Shown here: positions 26,730 to 35,062 of the stretch, piece by piece
Layout: every line of letters starts with the position of its first letter
How positions within the stretch are numbered: position 1 is the stretch's first letter
NCBI GenBank assembly: GCA_021816745.1
Contig: JAKAWY010000006.1
Coordinates: forward strand, 1-37,295
Direction: 5' to 3'
Source: Thermoplasmata archaeon
Lineage (GTDB): Archaea > Thermoplasmatota > Thermoplasmata > Thermoplasmatales > Thermoplasmataceae
DNA length: 37,295 bases
Notes under the pieces: generated by a model
Database searches by the model: none
What the model was told of the DNA's origin: nothing
The model's input: only the letters and a program-made list of their open reading frames with translations
Program-made: the position numbers and the translations under genes

Positions 26730-27064
26730 GTAATCTTCCTCCCATCCTCAATATTCATCACCTTAATACCTAATTCCATAGCTCTCCTGGAAAGCACACG
26801 ATCGTTGCTGATAAGCGCGAAACCTTTATCCCTGCACAAATTCAGGATGCAGTCATCTCCAGTGCCACTGCCTTCCACTGTTTCAAGGCTGGAAAACACG
26901 TTAAGGGATATCCTGGCATGTATGTTTTTAAATGATAATTTTTTTAATTCCTCCATCACGCAACTGGAAGTTACCAGTGAAAAACCATTGCCTTTTGCTT
27001 CAGAAACAATATCAATGTTGTTCTGGACGGAATAGATGAGTATGTTGGTATCCGCCAGAGCCAC
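26717..27064 (-). CDS. PIN-domain protein, Fcf1/Utp24-like (COG1412-like)
   Basis: A small PIN-fold RNase-like protein. The first acidic residue is in ADTNIL at the N-terminus, the second in VMEELKKL, the third in GTGDDCIL and the last in ISNDRVL, the usual four-acid arrangement. The pattern resembles the archaeal homologues of Fcf1, linked to rRNA processing, more than VapC toxins: it has no antitoxin partner and lies in a housekeeping cluster. I prefer GTG 27064, one nt after the aIF2-beta stop, giving 115 residues; TTG 27085 is possible and would overlap aIF2-beta. Confidence 0.78.
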   Translation of the reverse strand: MALADTNILIYSVQNNIDIVSEAKGNGFSLVTSSCVMEELKKLSFKNIHARISLNVFSSLETVEGSGTGDDCILNLCRDKGFALISNDRVLSRRAMELGIKVMNIEDGRKITWRR

Positions 27065-27065
27065 G

Positions 27066-27680
27066 TTACTTGACGACGTGGGCAATGGCAGAACCTTCCC
27101 TGATTTTCTTTACTTCAACCTGCACAGTCTGTCCTTTCTTGACACCGGGAACAATGATGGTGTATCCGTAAAGTTTTGTCCTTCCCTCACCAGATTTGCC
27201 TATTTCCATTATGGTTACAGTATAACGCTTGCCTTCTTCCACCTGGTCCCTGTTTATGGTAAGTTCCCTTGAGGGGCTGATAGGATGCTGTGCTCCGCAC
27301 GCTTTGCACCGGATTACGCTTACCCTTCCTTCCTTAACAATTTCGGTATCCGGAGAGTTACACTCATAGCACCTGACATAAACGTTGAGATACTGCTCCA
27401 GTTTATTGTTGAACTCCTCGTCAGAAATTTTTCTGTTTATGATTAGTCTTCTTCCATCAACATTCACGCCGATTCCAAACTCCTTCATGAAGAACTTGGC
27501 AACTTCTCTTTCATTCCTGTTGATCATGTCAGAGATATCCACGAAGTTTCTGACAATGGTCTGTTTTCCCTCTTCCATAAGGACTGGGCGGGGGATCTTG
27601 AGTCTCTCCTGGCTCACTGTGGATGCGGAAAGAATATCAGAAGCATCATTAAGCAATTTTTCATAACTATCAAAGGTCAT
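27066..27680 (-). CDS. Translation initiation factor aIF2 subunit beta with TRAM domain
   Basis: A subunit of the aIF2 heterotrimer that delivers Met-tRNAi. The conserved core runs to about residue 135: FMKEFGIGVNVDGRRLIINRK, then a zinc ribbon with Cys104, Cys107, Cys125 and Cys128 (CYEC and CKAC). About 60 additional residues form a TRAM RNA-binding domain (VEEGKRYTVTIMEIGKSGEG, VPGVKKGQTVQVEV, AIAHVV). The 204-residue length reflects this fusion; most archaeal subunits are about 135-145. It is first in the cluster with the PIN protein and RbkR. Confidence 0.93.
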   Translation of the reverse strand: MTFDSYEKLLNDASDILSASTVSQERLKIPRPVLMEEGKQTIVRNFVDISDMINRNEREVAKFFMKEFGIGVNVDGRRLIINRKISDEEFNNKLEQYLNVYVRCYECNSPDTEIVKEGRVSVIRCKACGAQHPISPSRELTINRDQVEEGKRYTVTIMEIGKSGEGRTKLYGYTIIVPGVKKGQTVQVEVKKIREGSAIAHVVK

Positions 27681-27889
27681 GGCAGTGTATTCCTTATTAG
27701 TTTATTTGATTTATTATGTTTCTGATCTAAAAATGCGATAAAAATTCCAGACAACGTGTTTTAATGAAATTCAGCACCATGATCCTTATGTCAGTTAAAT
27801 GCACAAAACCAGCCCTTTATTCATTACATTTTTTCTGCTAATAGTGGTTAAAAAGTTTATAATTGGTTATAGATACAGAGGGGAAAGAA

Positions 27890-30800
27890 ATGAACTTTAA
27901 AACCCTCAACAGTAACACAACAATGCGCAATATTGAAGAAGATATATTAAAGTACTGGGAAGAGGAGCAAATTTTCAAAAAAATCAGTGAGAGGCATGGC
28001 AATTCGGGAAATTTTATCTTTCTTGAAGGCCCGCCTACGGCCAACGGCAAACCGCATGTAGGCCATGCCCTGACCAGGACCATAAAAGACACACCTCTCA
28101 GGTACAAAACCATGAGAGGTTACAATATTGGAAGAAGAAGTGGAGGATGGGACTGCCATGGACTACCCGTGGAACTGGAAGCAGAAAAACACTTTGGATT
28201 CAAGACAAAGGATGAAATCGTCAAATTTGGCATAGAAAAATTCAACCGCTATTGCAAGGAGAGCGTGTTCCGTTACATCGATGAATGGAATGAAATGGAC
28301 AGGAGAATCGGATTCTGGGTCGATGGGAATTCATCCTACATCACTCTCAGGGATGATTATATAGAGAGTGAGTGGTGGGCCCTTAAAACACTCTTCCAGC
28401 GAGGTGATCTCTATAAGGATTTTAGGATTTCCCCGTACTGCCCCAGGTGCGAAACCACCCTGAGTTCACATGAACTGGCACAGGGATACAAGACGGTGAA
28501 GGACACTTCCATATATGCAATGTTCAGGATTGAAGGGGAAGATCGTTATTTGCTCGCATGGACAACAACCCCATGGACACTTCCGTCAAATATGCTTCTG
28601 GCAGTAAACAGCGAAGTTGAGTATTCTGATGTTGAGTCCGAGGGAAAGATCTATGTGGTGGCCAGTGCGCTGGCACCCAGGATCTTCAACAAGGGGTATA
28701 AAATTCTGAAAACCTACAAGGGATCTGAACTTTTGGGAAAGAAATACAGGCGGCCCATAGATTTACTGAAGGTTTCCGAGAATAGCTGCTTGGTGGTTCA
28801 TGGAGATCATGTCAATCTTGAGGATGGAACGGGCATTGTTCATACTGCACCAGCCTTTGGTGCCGATGACTTTGATCTGGGAAAGAAATACAATACTGGA
28901 TTACTGAATCCGGTGGATGCCCAGGGAAGGTTCAATTCATCTGACCTCCCATGGAATGGGATGTTCGTAAAAGATGCAGATCTGGAAATTGTAAAATATC
29001 TCAAGGAAAAAGGGATGGCACTCAAAAGCGAGAAACATGAGCATACCTATCCCTTCTGTTACAGGTGCAGCACCCCCCTGCTATATTACCCAATAGATGC
29101 CTGGTTCATACGGGTTTCAGCCTATTCCGGGGAAATGGTTAAAAACAACTCAAACGTGAACTGGGTACCTGATTACCTTAAAAATGGAAGATTTGGAAAT
29201 TTTATAGAGGATGCAAAGGACTGGAACCTTTCAAGGAACAGGTACTGGGGAACACCACTGCCAGTATGGAAATGCTCAAAAGGGCACATGATAGCCGTTG
29301 GATCAAAATCTGAACTGATGGAACTGGGTGCTAAGAGCATGCCTGAAGAGCTTCACAGGCCTTATGTTGACAATATTTTTCTGAAATGCCAGGAATGCGG
29401 TGAAGAAATGCAGAGAGAACCCTTTGTCATAGACACATGGTTTGATTCCGGCAGTGCAACATACGCAGCCCTTCATTATCCACACAACGGCAAATCAAAG
29501 CCTGAACTCCCCGTATCCTTCATCGGAGAAGCCATAGATCAGACCCGTGGATGGTTTTACACGCTTCATGCCATATCGACCCTTCTTTTTGGAACAAACG
29601 CATATGCAAACGTGCTGTGTGCCGAGTTCATTCTGGACGAAGACGGAAAGAAGATGAGCAAGAGCAAGGGAAACGGCATTCTTGCCATGGAATTGCTTGA
29701 TAAGTTCGGTGCAGACGCCACAAGGTTATTTTTCTATTCCACTGCTGCATGGAAACCAAAACCACTGGTGGAGAAGGTGGTAAAAGAGCTTGAAACAAAG
29801 ATTCTAGGAACTTTGCTGAATATGTACAGTTTCTTCTCTTCCAACGCCAATCTTGACGGTTATCAGCATCATGGATTATTGAAAAGCAATAACCTGCTGG
29901 ATAAATGGTTACTGTCAAGAATAAACACCACTGTAGCCAATGTTACAAAAGCCATGGATTCCTATGAATTCCACGATGCCCAGAGGCTTATATCCGATCT
30001 GATTGACCAGACTTCCAACGTTTACCTCAGGCTTTCCAGGAGAAGATTCTGGGATCCCTCAGATTCCATTGAAGAGAAAAACGCTGCATACAGTGTTCTT
30101 TTCCATGCCTTAGAGGTAATATGCAGGTTGTTGGCCCCCATTGCACCCTTTACCACTGAATTTGTCTACAGAAACCTTATGGGTGGAAACGAGAGTGTGC
30201 ATGCCAGTTCTTATCCGGAATGCGATGATAAATTGGTGGATCAGCAGCTTGAGGCCAGCATATCCAAGGTAAGCACAGTGCTGGAGTTAACCAGGCGTGC
30301 CAGGCAGGGAGCAGGAATCAAGGGGAGACAACCCGTAAAAAGCATCCTGGTATTGGTTCCTGGCCTGGATGGACGTTATCTTGAAACCATAAGGGAAGAA
30401 ATGAATGCCAAGGAAATTAAGATCATAGGAGAGGAAGAAAAACCCACCACGATACTGATAAAGCCAAATCTTCAGGTTGTGGCCCCCCTTTTAAAGTCGA
30501 ATCTTGGTGAATTCCACGCTCTCATAGAAAAATACAACAGTGAAGGCAGGGGAAAATATTTCCTTTCTGAAAACGCCACTTTCAAAGGAATACCACTGGA
30601 TGATAAATCCATTTTGACCGAGGAGATTCCAGCAAAATCATTTACCCTGGAAAAAGATGGAGAGATACTGGTATTCCTCAACAGTGAGATAGATGAGGAT
30701 CTTGAAAAGGAAGGGTTTGCCAGGGAGCTCATCAGAAGAATCCAGATCATGAGGAAAGAGCTTAACATCGAATACGACAGAAAGATCAGGGCGAACATAG

Positions 30801-30961
30801 AAGGGGAAGATCTTGTGGGTAAAGTGCTGAAGATTCATGGAAAAAGGATTGGTGAAGAGACACTCATATCAGGATTCCTTTCAACACATGAACCCAATGC
30901 AGCATCCTCAAAGGAATGGGATATAGACGGAAAAACGGTGACAATTTCACTTTATCTCTAG
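27890..30961 (+). CDS. ileS: Isoleucyl-tRNA synthetase, archaeal/eukaryotic type
   Basis: A class I synthetase that charges tRNA-Ile. HVGH at about 56-59 (NGKPHVGHAL) and KMSKSKGN near 588 are the ATP-site motifs. The editing CP1 region includes LAWTTTPWTLPSN and the DDFDLG segment. Cysteine pairs CPRC, CYRC-type and CQEC suggest zinc sites. At 1023 residues it has normal length with no intein. ATG 27890 is chosen because GAGGGG lies at 27878-27883; TTG 27863 overlaps the probable TATA region (TTTATAA near 27857). The 3' end overlaps the convergent thiL by 15 nt. Confidence 0.97.
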   Translation: MNFKTLNSNTTMRNIEEDILKYWEEEQIFKKISERHGNSGNFIFLEGPPTANGKPHVGHALTRTIKDTPLRYKTMRGYNIGRRSGGWDCHGLPVELEAEKHFGFKTKDEIVKFGIEKFNRYCKESVFRYIDEWNEMDRRIGFWVDGNSSYITLRDDYIESEWWALKTLFQRGDLYKDFRISPYCPRCETTLSSHELAQGYKTVKDTSIYAMFRIEGEDRYLLAWTTTPWTLPSNMLLAVNSEVEYSDVESEGKIYVVASALAPRIFNKGYKILKTYKGSELLGKKYRRPIDLLKVSENSCLVVHGDHVNLEDGTGIVHTAPAFGADDFDLGKKYNTGLLNPVDAQGRFNSSDLPWNGMFVKDADLEIVKYLKEKGMALKSEKHEHTYPFCYRCSTPLLYYPIDAWFIRVSAYSGEMVKNNSNVNWVPDYLKNGRFGNFIEDAKDWNLSRNRYWGTPLPVWKCSKGHMIAVGSKSELMELGAKSMPEELHRPYVDNIFLKCQECGEEMQREPFVIDTWFDSGSATYAALHYPHNGKSKPELPVSFIGEAIDQTRGWFYTLHAISTLLFGTNAYANVLCAEFILDEDGKKMSKSKGNGILAMELLDKFGADATRLFFYSTAAWKPKPLVEKVVKELETKILGTLLNMYSFFSSNANLDGYQHHGLLKSNNLLDKWLLSRINTTVANVTKAMDSYEFHDAQRLISDLIDQTSNVYLRLSRRRFWDPSDSIEEKNAAYSVLFHALEVICRLLAPIAPFTTEFVYRNLMGGNESVHASSYPECDDKLVDQQLEASISKVSTVLELTRRARQGAGIKGRQPVKSILVLVPGLDGRYLETIREEMNAKEIKIIGEEEKPTTILIKPNLQVVAPLLKSNLGEFHALIEKYNSEGRGKYFLSENATFKGIPLDDKSILTEEIPAKSFTLEKDGEILVFLNSEIDEDLEKEGFARELIRRIQIMRKELNIEYDRKIRANIEGEDLVGKVLKIHGKRIGEETLISGFLSTHEPNAASSKEWDIDGKTVTISLYL

Positions 30962-31900
30962 GAAATTATCCCAACCCTTGCCATGAATTTCATTCCACAT
31001 TTCACCGTCGAACATCATGTTTGCACCACTCCATGTGGTACCGATGTAACTCACACTGATTCCCAGTTCTTTCATCTTTGCTGAAAAATCCCCGTAGTTT
31101 TCATTATCGATGGTAAAAAGCAGTTCATAATCCCCGCCAATATTGCATCCAATATCAAGCGGTAATAGTCCATACCTCTCAGATGCCTTGTATACTGATG
31201 GATCAAGTGGTATTTCATTAGATACAAGACGGAAACCAATGCCATAATCCTCCTTCATCTGGGAAATGCATCCGAACAGTCCATCGGAAATATCCATCAT
31301 GAATTTCCCTCCAGCCTCACTTATGGAAATTGCTTCATTTATTCTTGGTTCTACCCTGATAATTTCAGAGGCATTGTCCAGGTCCACGCCATTGGTATAG
31401 TGTGTATAAGCAGCCCCAACTCTACCAAGGCTGTTGGTAACGCACACCACCTGATCGGGCCTGATGTCTGATCTTCTTCTGGTCAGCTCTGGAGTCTGAA
31501 TTCCCATGCAGAATCCGGTGAATACATTATCAGAGCCTTTCTTTGTGTCACCACCTATGTAGTCCACCCCATAACGTGAGAGAACTGAACTGATCCCCTT
31601 TACAAATTCGGAAATATATGATGATTCCAGATCCTCCCTGATTACAAAGGAAGCCATGAATGCCGTAGGCTTGCCCGCCATGGCAGCAACATCGCTTAGA
31701 TTGAGACTGGCAAAAAAATAACCTGCATTGAAAGGGCTGGCCCCTTTAGGAATGTGTGTATCCAGTGTAATGGAATCCATGGTAAAAAGAAGGCATTTTC
31801 CATCCATCTCAATGACAGAACAGTCATCTTTCTGCTGGCTTATCCCTGCATTTTTAAAAATTTTTCTTATAATTTCCCTTTCAGAATCTGAGGTGGTCAG
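30947..31900 (-). CDS. thiL: Thiamine-monophosphate kinase (ThiL), probable CTG start
   Basis: ThiL phosphorylates thiamine monophosphate to thiamine diphosphate. LNLSDVAAMAGKP is the diagnostic metal-binding segment, with VDYIGGDTKKG and MDISDGL further on. The first ATG (31807) would give 286 residues but delete the conserved acidic KDDCSVIE motif, the equivalent of GDDAA that binds Mg-ATP. The frame stays open upstream and contains no ATG, GTG or TTG before its stop. CTG at 31898-31900 overlaps the stop of RaSEA as CTGA and gives 317 residues, the usual ThiL size, with a helix SEREIIRKIFKNAG typical of the ThiL N-terminus. ATT or ATA starts are less likely. Confidence 0.88.
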   Translation of the reverse strand: MTTSDSEREIIRKIFKNAGISQQKDDCSVIEMDGKCLLFTMDSITLDTHIPKGASPFNAGYFFASLNLSDVAAMAGKPTAFMASFVIREDLESSYISEFVKGISSVLSRYGVDYIGGDTKKGSDNVFTGFCMGIQTPELTRRRSDIRPDQVVCVTNSLGRVGAAYTHYTNGVDLDNASEIIRVEPRINEAISISEAGGKFMMDISDGLFGCISQMKEDYGIGFRLVSNEIPLDPSVYKASERYGLLPLDIGCNIGGDYELLFTIDNENYGDFSAKMKELGISVSYIGTTWSGANMMFDGEMWNEIHGKGWDNFLEIK

Positions 31901-32955
31901 AAATGAACCGCCCCGCTCTTTAGCATTTTGATCCTTGCATTCATGTCCATTGGCTCTGGCATGGAACCCTCAGCCTCCAGGTATGCATGGTATTCCCGGA
32001 GATCAGCTTTCCCAACATACTCCCTCAATGCATCAAAATTCTGATTCAGGGATGCATCATAAATGAGTTTCAGCAATTCAGGATCCCTGGTATTGTTATG
32101 CGCCCCTCTATCCGAGTTTCCTCCTGTAGGATAGGAAAGAACCTCTACTGGAAGTGACTCACATTCCAGCAGAACCCTTGCCACGCTCCAGAGCCACGGG
32201 GGCCTGTATCTACCTTTTTTCCATAGAGACTCCACAAGGGTATTCCTCTGGATATTCATGGGGTTGACTGAAATATCAGTGGAATACGGGGCACAGTCTG
32301 TAGCAGATTTAATGGCGTCCCTGACAGAAAGTTCCTCCGAGAGAAAAGGTGGCTTAAGAAGCAAATAGCTCCTGAATTCCATTCCTGTCTCCCTTACCTT
32401 TTTAGCTGCATCCACGAATTTCCGGAAATTGGTACCCTTGTTCACACTTTCCCTTATTATGGTATCATCAGTGCTTTCCACACCCACTGCAATTCTTGCG
32501 GATATTCCACTTTTTGAAATTAAATCAAGTGTTTTGCCTGTGATGAACTCTGTTCTGGATTCAATCAGTAATTTCTCCACTTTTCCGCCAATGGTTTTCA
32601 AAAAATAAATGACTGCCTCCTCTGGAATCTCCCTCCTGTCAAGGAAACTACCGGAGGTGAATACCTTGAGTATTTTCTGTCCATCCAGAAAGTCTCCAAG
32701 CCTGTCTATCTGCTTCATCAGGTTCTCAGTTCCCACCAGTGTGTTCACATCATTGAAATACCCGCACATTGAACAGGATGTGAAATCATACCATGCACAT
32801 CCTCTGGTCCTGAATATGACCACTGCTGTCTCTTCTGGCTTTCCCCTTAAACGATCCATTTCATTCCACATGGACACAGGCGTGTTTACATCAGTATCCC
32901 TAACTCTGGATGGCATCAGCCCTTTCACTTCTGATGCAAGCTCCCTGTTGATCAT
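31897..32955 (-). CDS. Archaeosine biosynthesis radical SAM protein RaSEA
   Basis: A radical SAM enzyme (COG1244) that with ArcS converts the lysine adduct of preQ0 at tRNA position 15 to archaeosine. The Fe-S cluster cysteines are Cys53, Cys61 and Cys64 in TRGCAWYDFTSCSMCGY, a CX7CX2C spacing rather than CX3CX2C, as in this family. VGVESTDDTIIRESVNKGT is the SAM-binding beta-strand region. NPMNIQRNTLVE and the C-terminal PTGGNSDRGAHNC-like segment, here PTGGNSDRGAHNN, also match. The 352-residue length is normal. It is upstream of thiL with stop-start overlap. Confidence 0.88.
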   Translation of the reverse strand: MINRELASEVKGLMPSRVRDTDVNTPVSMWNEMDRLRGKPEETAVVIFRTRGCAWYDFTSCSMCGYFNDVNTLVGTENLMKQIDRLGDFLDGQKILKVFTSGSFLDRREIPEEAVIYFLKTIGGKVEKLLIESRTEFITGKTLDLISKSGISARIAVGVESTDDTIIRESVNKGTNFRKFVDAAKKVRETGMEFRSYLLLKPPFLSEELSVRDAIKSATDCAPYSTDISVNPMNIQRNTLVESLWKKGRYRPPWLWSVARVLLECESLPVEVLSYPTGGNSDRGAHNNTRDPELLKLIYDASLNQNFDALREYVGKADLREYHAYLEAEGSMPEPMDMNARIKMLKSGAVHF

Positions 32956-33070
32956 GATCGGTATATTCCCTATGCTGTCTTAATATTTTTGTGAAATGAG
33001 GGATGAAAATAAATTAAGGAAAAAATAGCTTGAATTATTATAATTTGCCTTTTTAATTCTTTTGTCATTG

Positions 33071-33108
33071 TAAACTTTAAAAAGTTGAAGTCGATTACCA
33101 TAAACTTT
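33071..33108 (+). promoter_or_regulatory. Promoter region of the RAM-domain gene with repeats
   Basis: AACTTT-AA-AAAGTT (33073-33086) is an inverted repeat with a 2-nt centre that coincides with the likely TATA element. TAAACTTT at 33071-33078 recurs at 33101-33108, 30 bp away. A DNA-binding site is possible, but in such AT-rich DNA it could be chance. Confidence 0.3.
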
Positions 33109-33121
33109 TTGAGGTGCTTAC

Positions 33122-33436
33122 ATGGAAACACAGGTTAATGATGAAAACCTAGACAAATACTACGACAGGAAAATAGTTACGGCAATAGTGGGGCTTAGAG
33201 TCGAGATTAGCGAAGTTGAGAGCATCGCTACTGCGATTCTCCATGAGAACAATGTGGAAGATGTTTTTGTGGTGACCGGGGAGTTTGACATACTGGTAAA
33301 GGTCAGGTTTCCAGCATATACTGAATTCCAGAAATACATATTGACAAAGTTAAGCAAGATTCAGGGAGTAAAAGATTCCAAAACCATGATGGTAATAGGC
33401 ATAAAGAAGGAAAACAGGAGAATTTTTGTGGAGTGA
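33122..33436 (+). CDS. Stand-alone Lrp/AsnC ligand-binding (RAM) domain protein
   Basis: A 104-residue protein consisting of the effector domain of Lrp/AsnC regulators without a helix-turn-helix. VTAIVGLRVEISEVESIATAIL, the VTGEFDILVKVRF strand-turn-strand and the GVKDSKTMMVIG ending are the RAM fold. Such proteins bind amino acids or associate with full-length Lrp. GAGGTG at 33111-33116 precedes the ATG by 5 nt. A UPF0147 gene follows with near overlap, so the two probably share a transcript. Confidence 0.85.
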   Translation: METQVNDENLDKYYDRKIVTAIVGLRVEISEVESIATAILHENNVEDVFVVTGEFDILVKVRFPAYTEFQKYILTKLSKIQGVKDSKTMMVIGIKKENRRIFVE

Positions 33437-33441
33437 TATGC

Positions 33442-33699
33442 ATGGACAAGAGGTTGTTTGATGAAGTGGTTTATTTGCTGGATGAAATGTCACAGGACAC
33501 ATCTGTGCCCAAGAATGTGAGGAAAAATGCACAGGACGCCAAGATGAAAATGGATCAGCAGAAAATGAGTCTTGATATTAGATGTGCGTCTGCCATAGCT
33601 ATTCTGGATGAGAGTTCAAATGATCCGAATGTACCATCCCATGGAAGGGCTGAACTCTATACAGTTATAAGCAAACTTGAATCTCTGGCTAAGTCCTGA
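33442..33699 (+). CDS. UPF0147 family protein
   Basis: A small helical archaeal protein of unknown function. DEMSQDTSVPKNVRKNAQDAK and ILDESSNDPNVPSHGRAELYTVISKLES are the two repeat-like halves typical of UPF0147. I use ATG 33442 (85 residues) because GGAGTGA at 33430-33436 is 5 nt upstream; GTG 33433 overlaps that ribosome site. Confidence 0.88.
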   Translation: MDKRLFDEVVYLLDEMSQDTSVPKNVRKNAQDAKMKMDQQKMSLDIRCASAIAILDESSNDPNVPSHGRAELYTVISKLESLAKS

Positions 33700-33784
33700 A
33701 CTGAATTTTTGATATTTTTCCATACTAATAAATTACACTTTATATTTATTATTACCAAAATTTTACTACTTATTTTTATAAGAA

Positions 33785-33803
33785 TATATATGTTATAATT
33801 ATA
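33785..33803 (+). promoter_or_regulatory. TATA-rich promoter of the COG3355-like regulator
   Basis: The gap 33700-33819 is almost all A and T. A TATAATTATAT run centred about 24-26 nt before ATG 33820 predicts a leaderless transcript. Confidence 0.4.
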
Positions 33804-33819
33804 TTACCTATTGATAACT

Positions 33820-34194
33820 ATGACATTATCCGCTGATGAAAACAAGATGGCGAAAATCCTCATAATGTCCAGCATTCCCCGGAGTGTTGCTTTCACTTTG
33901 GTTTATGCTAAGGGCAAGGATGAAGTCACCAGTGTTGAGATTGAAAGGGAGACAGGACTGAGACAGCCGGAAGTTTCTATTGCCATGCAGTGGCTTAGGA
34001 GAAAGGGCTGGATCAACAAACGCAACATGAAAAAAGAAGGAAAAGGCAGGCCAGTACACGGTTACAGGCTATCTAAGGACTTTGATGAAATTCTGGAAGA
34101 AATTATCCAGGATCTTGAACAGAAGATTGAAGAGGTCAATGTGAACATCAAGGAATTGAGACAGTTTAAAACAGACTTTGCTCTTTCCCACTAA
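33820..34194 (+). CDS. Winged-helix transcriptional regulator (COG3355-like)
   Basis: A 124-residue DNA-binding protein. Residues 20-85 form a winged helix: VAFTLVYAKG, then VTSVEIERETGLRQPEVSIAMQWLRRKGWI, then a wing with KEGKGRPVHGYRLS. The C-terminal 35 residues are a long coiled-coil-like helix (ILEEIIQDLEQKIEEVNVNIKEL) likely for dimerisation. This resembles archaeal COG3355/TrmB-like small regulators. ATG 33820 fits TATA spacing better than TTG 33811. The next gene is a membrane protein, possibly its target. Confidence 0.8.
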   Translation: MTLSADENKMAKILIMSSIPRSVAFTLVYAKGKDEVTSVEIERETGLRQPEVSIAMQWLRRKGWINKRNMKKEGKGRPVHGYRLSKDFDEILEEIIQDLEQKIEEVNVNIKELRQFKTDFALSH

Positions 34195-34294
34195 TTTTTT
34201 TTAACCAGTTTTAGTTTAATACTTTTATATTATACCTTAGACTATGTCATATGAATTTTTCATAGTTCAAAATAGTATAGGGAACAGGTGTTGA

Positions 34295-34828
34295 ATGGCA
34301 GAATCCAGTAATATTGAAAAAGAAAGGAAAGGAATGTCAACCTATCAGAGGACAACAGGTGTAGCCTCTGCATATCTGGCTTCAGTTTTGGCATTCGCAT
34401 ATGGATTGGTGAGCTTATACTGGACACTTGGTGGAACTTATCTTCTTAACACTGTGGGAGGAAGCATTGCAGGAAATGGAGGCATGCTTGCAATTGCCTT
34501 GGGAGCTTCAGCATCTGTGGCTAAAATTATCATCGGTTTGCTTGCACTTGCATTGGTTCGCCCGTTGGGGAATTTATTTCCACGAAGATTTCTTGTGGCA
34601 AGTGCAGTCACAGTAAGTGCTGTCCTGATCATCTATGGGGGCCTGTTAGTGATTGTTGGTGCACTGGTATTGCTGTACATTATACACCCCACCGGTAATG
34701 TAGATTGGATTGCCTTACGCTGGCACGTGCTTGTATGGGATATGTAGTTCCTTGTCTGGGGAATTTTACTGGCTATTGCTGTCGTATTCTATCGAAGGCA
34801 GACAAAGCAGCCCCTTAGTACAAATTAG
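34295..34828 (+). pseudogene. DUF3995-like membrane protein interrupted by in-frame TAG
   Basis: A small membrane protein with an N-terminal YWTLGGTYLLNTVGGSI segment and ALVRPLGNLFPRR, which match the DUF3995 family; its function is unknown. The frame stops at TAG 34745-34747 just after RWHVLVWDM. Translation past it in the same frame gives FLVWGILLAIAVVFYRRQ and 18 more codons to a TAG at 34826-34828, which is the expected final helix. Relatives read WDPW-F at the junction, so the stop corresponds to a Trp codon (TGG to TAG). It is either a recent nonsense mutation, a sequencing error or readthrough. AGGTG at 34286-34290 supports ATG 34295. Confidence 0.72.
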
Positions 34829-35062
34829 ATATTGATTCGAAAGAATAACTTAAGTTTCAATAGGGGGATGGAGAGCACATAAACCTCCAAAAAAGTTCCA
34901 TTTATGGAGATGTACATAATTGGATTTATTGTACGCTTAATTACTTCATTCGCTTTCTATCTCGATTCTCTCCTTTTTATCCGTCTTTTTTCAATAAACC
35001 ATGAAAAATTTTATCAGTAATTAACCGATATTATTAAATATTAATTCCGAATTTATCGGAAC
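34829..35062. other. AT-rich gap before the AbiE-like pair
   Basis: About 230 nt with no convincing gene on either strand. The right end holds the promoter and palindrome of the AbiEi-like gene. The base composition from here to the right edge is visibly richer in A and T than the housekeeping genes to the left. Confidence 0.5.
35024..35061 (+). promoter_or_regulatory. Promoter and palindromic operator of the AbiEi-like antitoxin
   Basis: A TATA-like TTATTAAATATTAA lies at 35031-35044, about 26 nt before ATG 35063. TTCCGA (35045-35050) and TCGGAA (35056-35061) are a perfect inverted repeat with a 5-nt spacer, ending one nt before the ATG. A partial copy of the half-site, CCGAT, occurs at 35025-35029 on the other side of the TATA box. 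AbiEi antitoxins are known to repress their own promoters at inverted repeats. Confidence 0.55.

Noticed and set aside
26717-27064. PIN protein as a VapC toxin
   Set aside because: It has no antitoxin partner, lies in a housekeeping cluster, and its motif pattern is closer to archaeal Fcf1-like proteins.
2332-30961. Inteins in aIF5B, LeuRS or IleRS
   Set aside because: The active-site motifs are contiguous and the protein lengths normal.
30947-31807. thiL starting at ATG 31807
   Set aside because: It would remove the conserved acidic DD motif and about 30 residues of normal ThiL N-terminus that are encoded upstream in frame.
34745-34747. Pyrrolysine insertion at the TAG
   Set aside because: Relatives appear to have Trp here, no Pyl genes are in the window, and Thermoplasmatales are not known to use pyrrolysine.
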